Positions 5,390-5,869 of a stretch of DNA of 5,869 bases are shown here, in pieces. The position numbers were made by a program, and so were the translations under genes. How positions within the stretch are numbered: the first letter of the stretch is position 1; the number at the start of each line of letters is the position of its first letter. The stretch comes from Acidobacteriaceae bacterium (GTDB lineage Bacteria > Acidobacteriota > Terriglobia > Terriglobales > Acidobacteriaceae). The notes below the pieces were generated by a model, which searched no databases, had not been told where the DNA came from, and saw only the letters and a list, made by a program, of their open reading frames with translations. The DNA is taken from NCBI GenBank assembly GCA_003139975.1, contig PLHN01000128.1:3803-9671 (forward strand). Reading direction: 5' to 3'.

Positions 5390-5869
5390 ATGCTCCGACT
5401 AGCTAAAGATCTAAAGGATTACAAACTGAGCGTCCGCGACGGAGACATCGGCAAGGCTGAAGAGTTCTACTTCGATGACCGGAGCTGGGCGGTCCGATAT
5501 CTCATTGCTGATACAGGTGGCTGGCTGGGCGGCCGGCAGGTTTTGATTTCGCCTTACGCACTAGATCCAGCTCGCAAGGATGACCAGGTCATTCCCGTCG
5601 ATCTGGCCAAGAAGCAAATTGAGAACAGTCCGTCCTTGGACACCGACAAACCAGTCTCCCGACAGTACGAGATTCAGTACTACTCGTTTTATGGTTGGCC
5701 GGCATACTGGGGGGGGGCTTACGCTTGGGGTGCATCCGCCTACCCGCAGCGACAAGAGCGATGGTCCGCAGCCACTCGTCACAAGAAAGATGATGACCCG
5801 CATCTCCGCAGCACGAAGGATGTTGCCGGCCGCACGATTCAGGCCCGGGACGGAGAGATCGGTCACGTC
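5390..5869 (+). CDS. Tandem PRC-barrel domain protein (3' end outside window)
   Basis: The frame stays open from ATG 5390 to the last base, giving 160 residues without a stop. Residues 1-80 or so form a PRC-barrel: LKDYKLSVRDGDIGKAEEFY, then DDRSWAVRYLIADT, GGWLGGRQVLISP and VIPVDLAKKQIENSP. PRC-barrels are small beta folds found in photosynthetic reaction centre H subunits and RNA-processing proteins, and in many stand-alone bacterial proteins of unknown role. Residues 95-115 are a Tyr/Trp/Gly-rich linker (SFYGWPAYWGG, then AYAWGASAYP). From about 138 a second PRC-barrel begins (HLRSTKDVAGRTIQARDGEI), so the complete protein should hold two such domains. There is no signal peptide. Such proteins are often seen near stress-response genes, which fits the proton ATPase upstream, but no biochemical role can be given. 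Confidence 0.85.
   Translation, partial: MLRLAKDLKDYKLSVRDGDIGKAEEFYFDDRSWAVRYLIADTGGWLGGRQVLISPYALDPARKDDQVIPVDLAKKQIENSPSLDTDKPVSRQYEIQYYSFYGWPAYWGGAYAWGASAYPQRQERWSAATRHKKDDDPHLRSTKDVAGRTIQARDGEIGHV
5709..5717 (+). repeat. Run of nine G within the PRC-barrel gene
   Basis: Nine consecutive G span codons for W107, G108, G109 and A110 in the aromatic linker. As read, the frame is intact, because family-typical sequence continues after it. Runs of this length are prone to slippage and sequencing error. Confidence 0.8.

Noticed and set aside
5561..5866. Reverse-strand ORF at the right edge
   Set aside because: It lies opposite a clear PRC-barrel gene with a strong ribosome binding site and has no recognisable features.
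1..5869. Mobile element, CRISPR array, tRNA or toxin-antitoxin pair
   Set aside because: No transposase, integrase, regularly spaced direct repeats or tRNA-like sequence was seen. The small acidic gene plus its neighbour does not resemble a toxin-antitoxin pair because the second gene is a thioredoxin.

Overview
The window most resembles a chromosomal region of an environmental Gram-negative bacterium, probably an Acidobacteriota. This is an inference. It rests on the style of the YXWGXW-type Gly/Tyr/Trp-rich protein at the left edge and on the mix of phosphoketolase, proton-ATPase and PRC-barrel genes. No rRNA, tRNA, CRISPR array, transposase or integrase is visible.

Layout. (1) Positions 1-792 (+) hold the 3' part of a probably secreted protein with a Gly/aromatic repeat region and a long glutamine-rich charged tail. 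(2) Positions 839-1350 (-) hold the remains of a phosphoketolase gene. Only about the first 169 codons survive. They are broken by a 2-bp insertion in a CT/GA repeat, and one conserved active-site histidine is changed. (3) Positions 1351-1474 form a divergent intergenic region with a 7-bp inverted repeat and a good sigma70-like promoter. The promoter moves the start of the next gene to GTG 1475. (4) Positions 1475-2758 (+) hold three overlapping genes: a 107-residue acidic protein of unknown function with an internal duplication, a thioredoxin-fold protein with a CAHC active site, and a DCC-family (DUF393) thiol-disulfide oxidoreductase-like protein. (5) After a 92-bp gap with a hairpin-forming inverted repeat, positions 2851-5250 (+) encode a complete P3A-type (plasma-membrane H+) ATPase. 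(6) After a 139-bp gap with another inverted repeat, positions 5390-5869 (+) hold the start of a tandem PRC-barrel protein. It has no stop codon because it runs off the window.

How the genes may work together. The four genes from 1475 to 5250 run in one direction and the first three are translationally linked. The only convincing promoter lies before the acidic protein. This suggests an envelope, redox or acid-stress unit in which two thiol-active proteins and a small acidic protein are made with a proton-exporting ATPase. The link between thiol chemistry and proton pumping is inferred from gene order only. The PRC-barrel gene has its own strong ribosome binding site and may be a separate or read-through unit. 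The least explained element is the acidic protein and its fixed place ahead of the thiol-redox and H+-ATPase genes.
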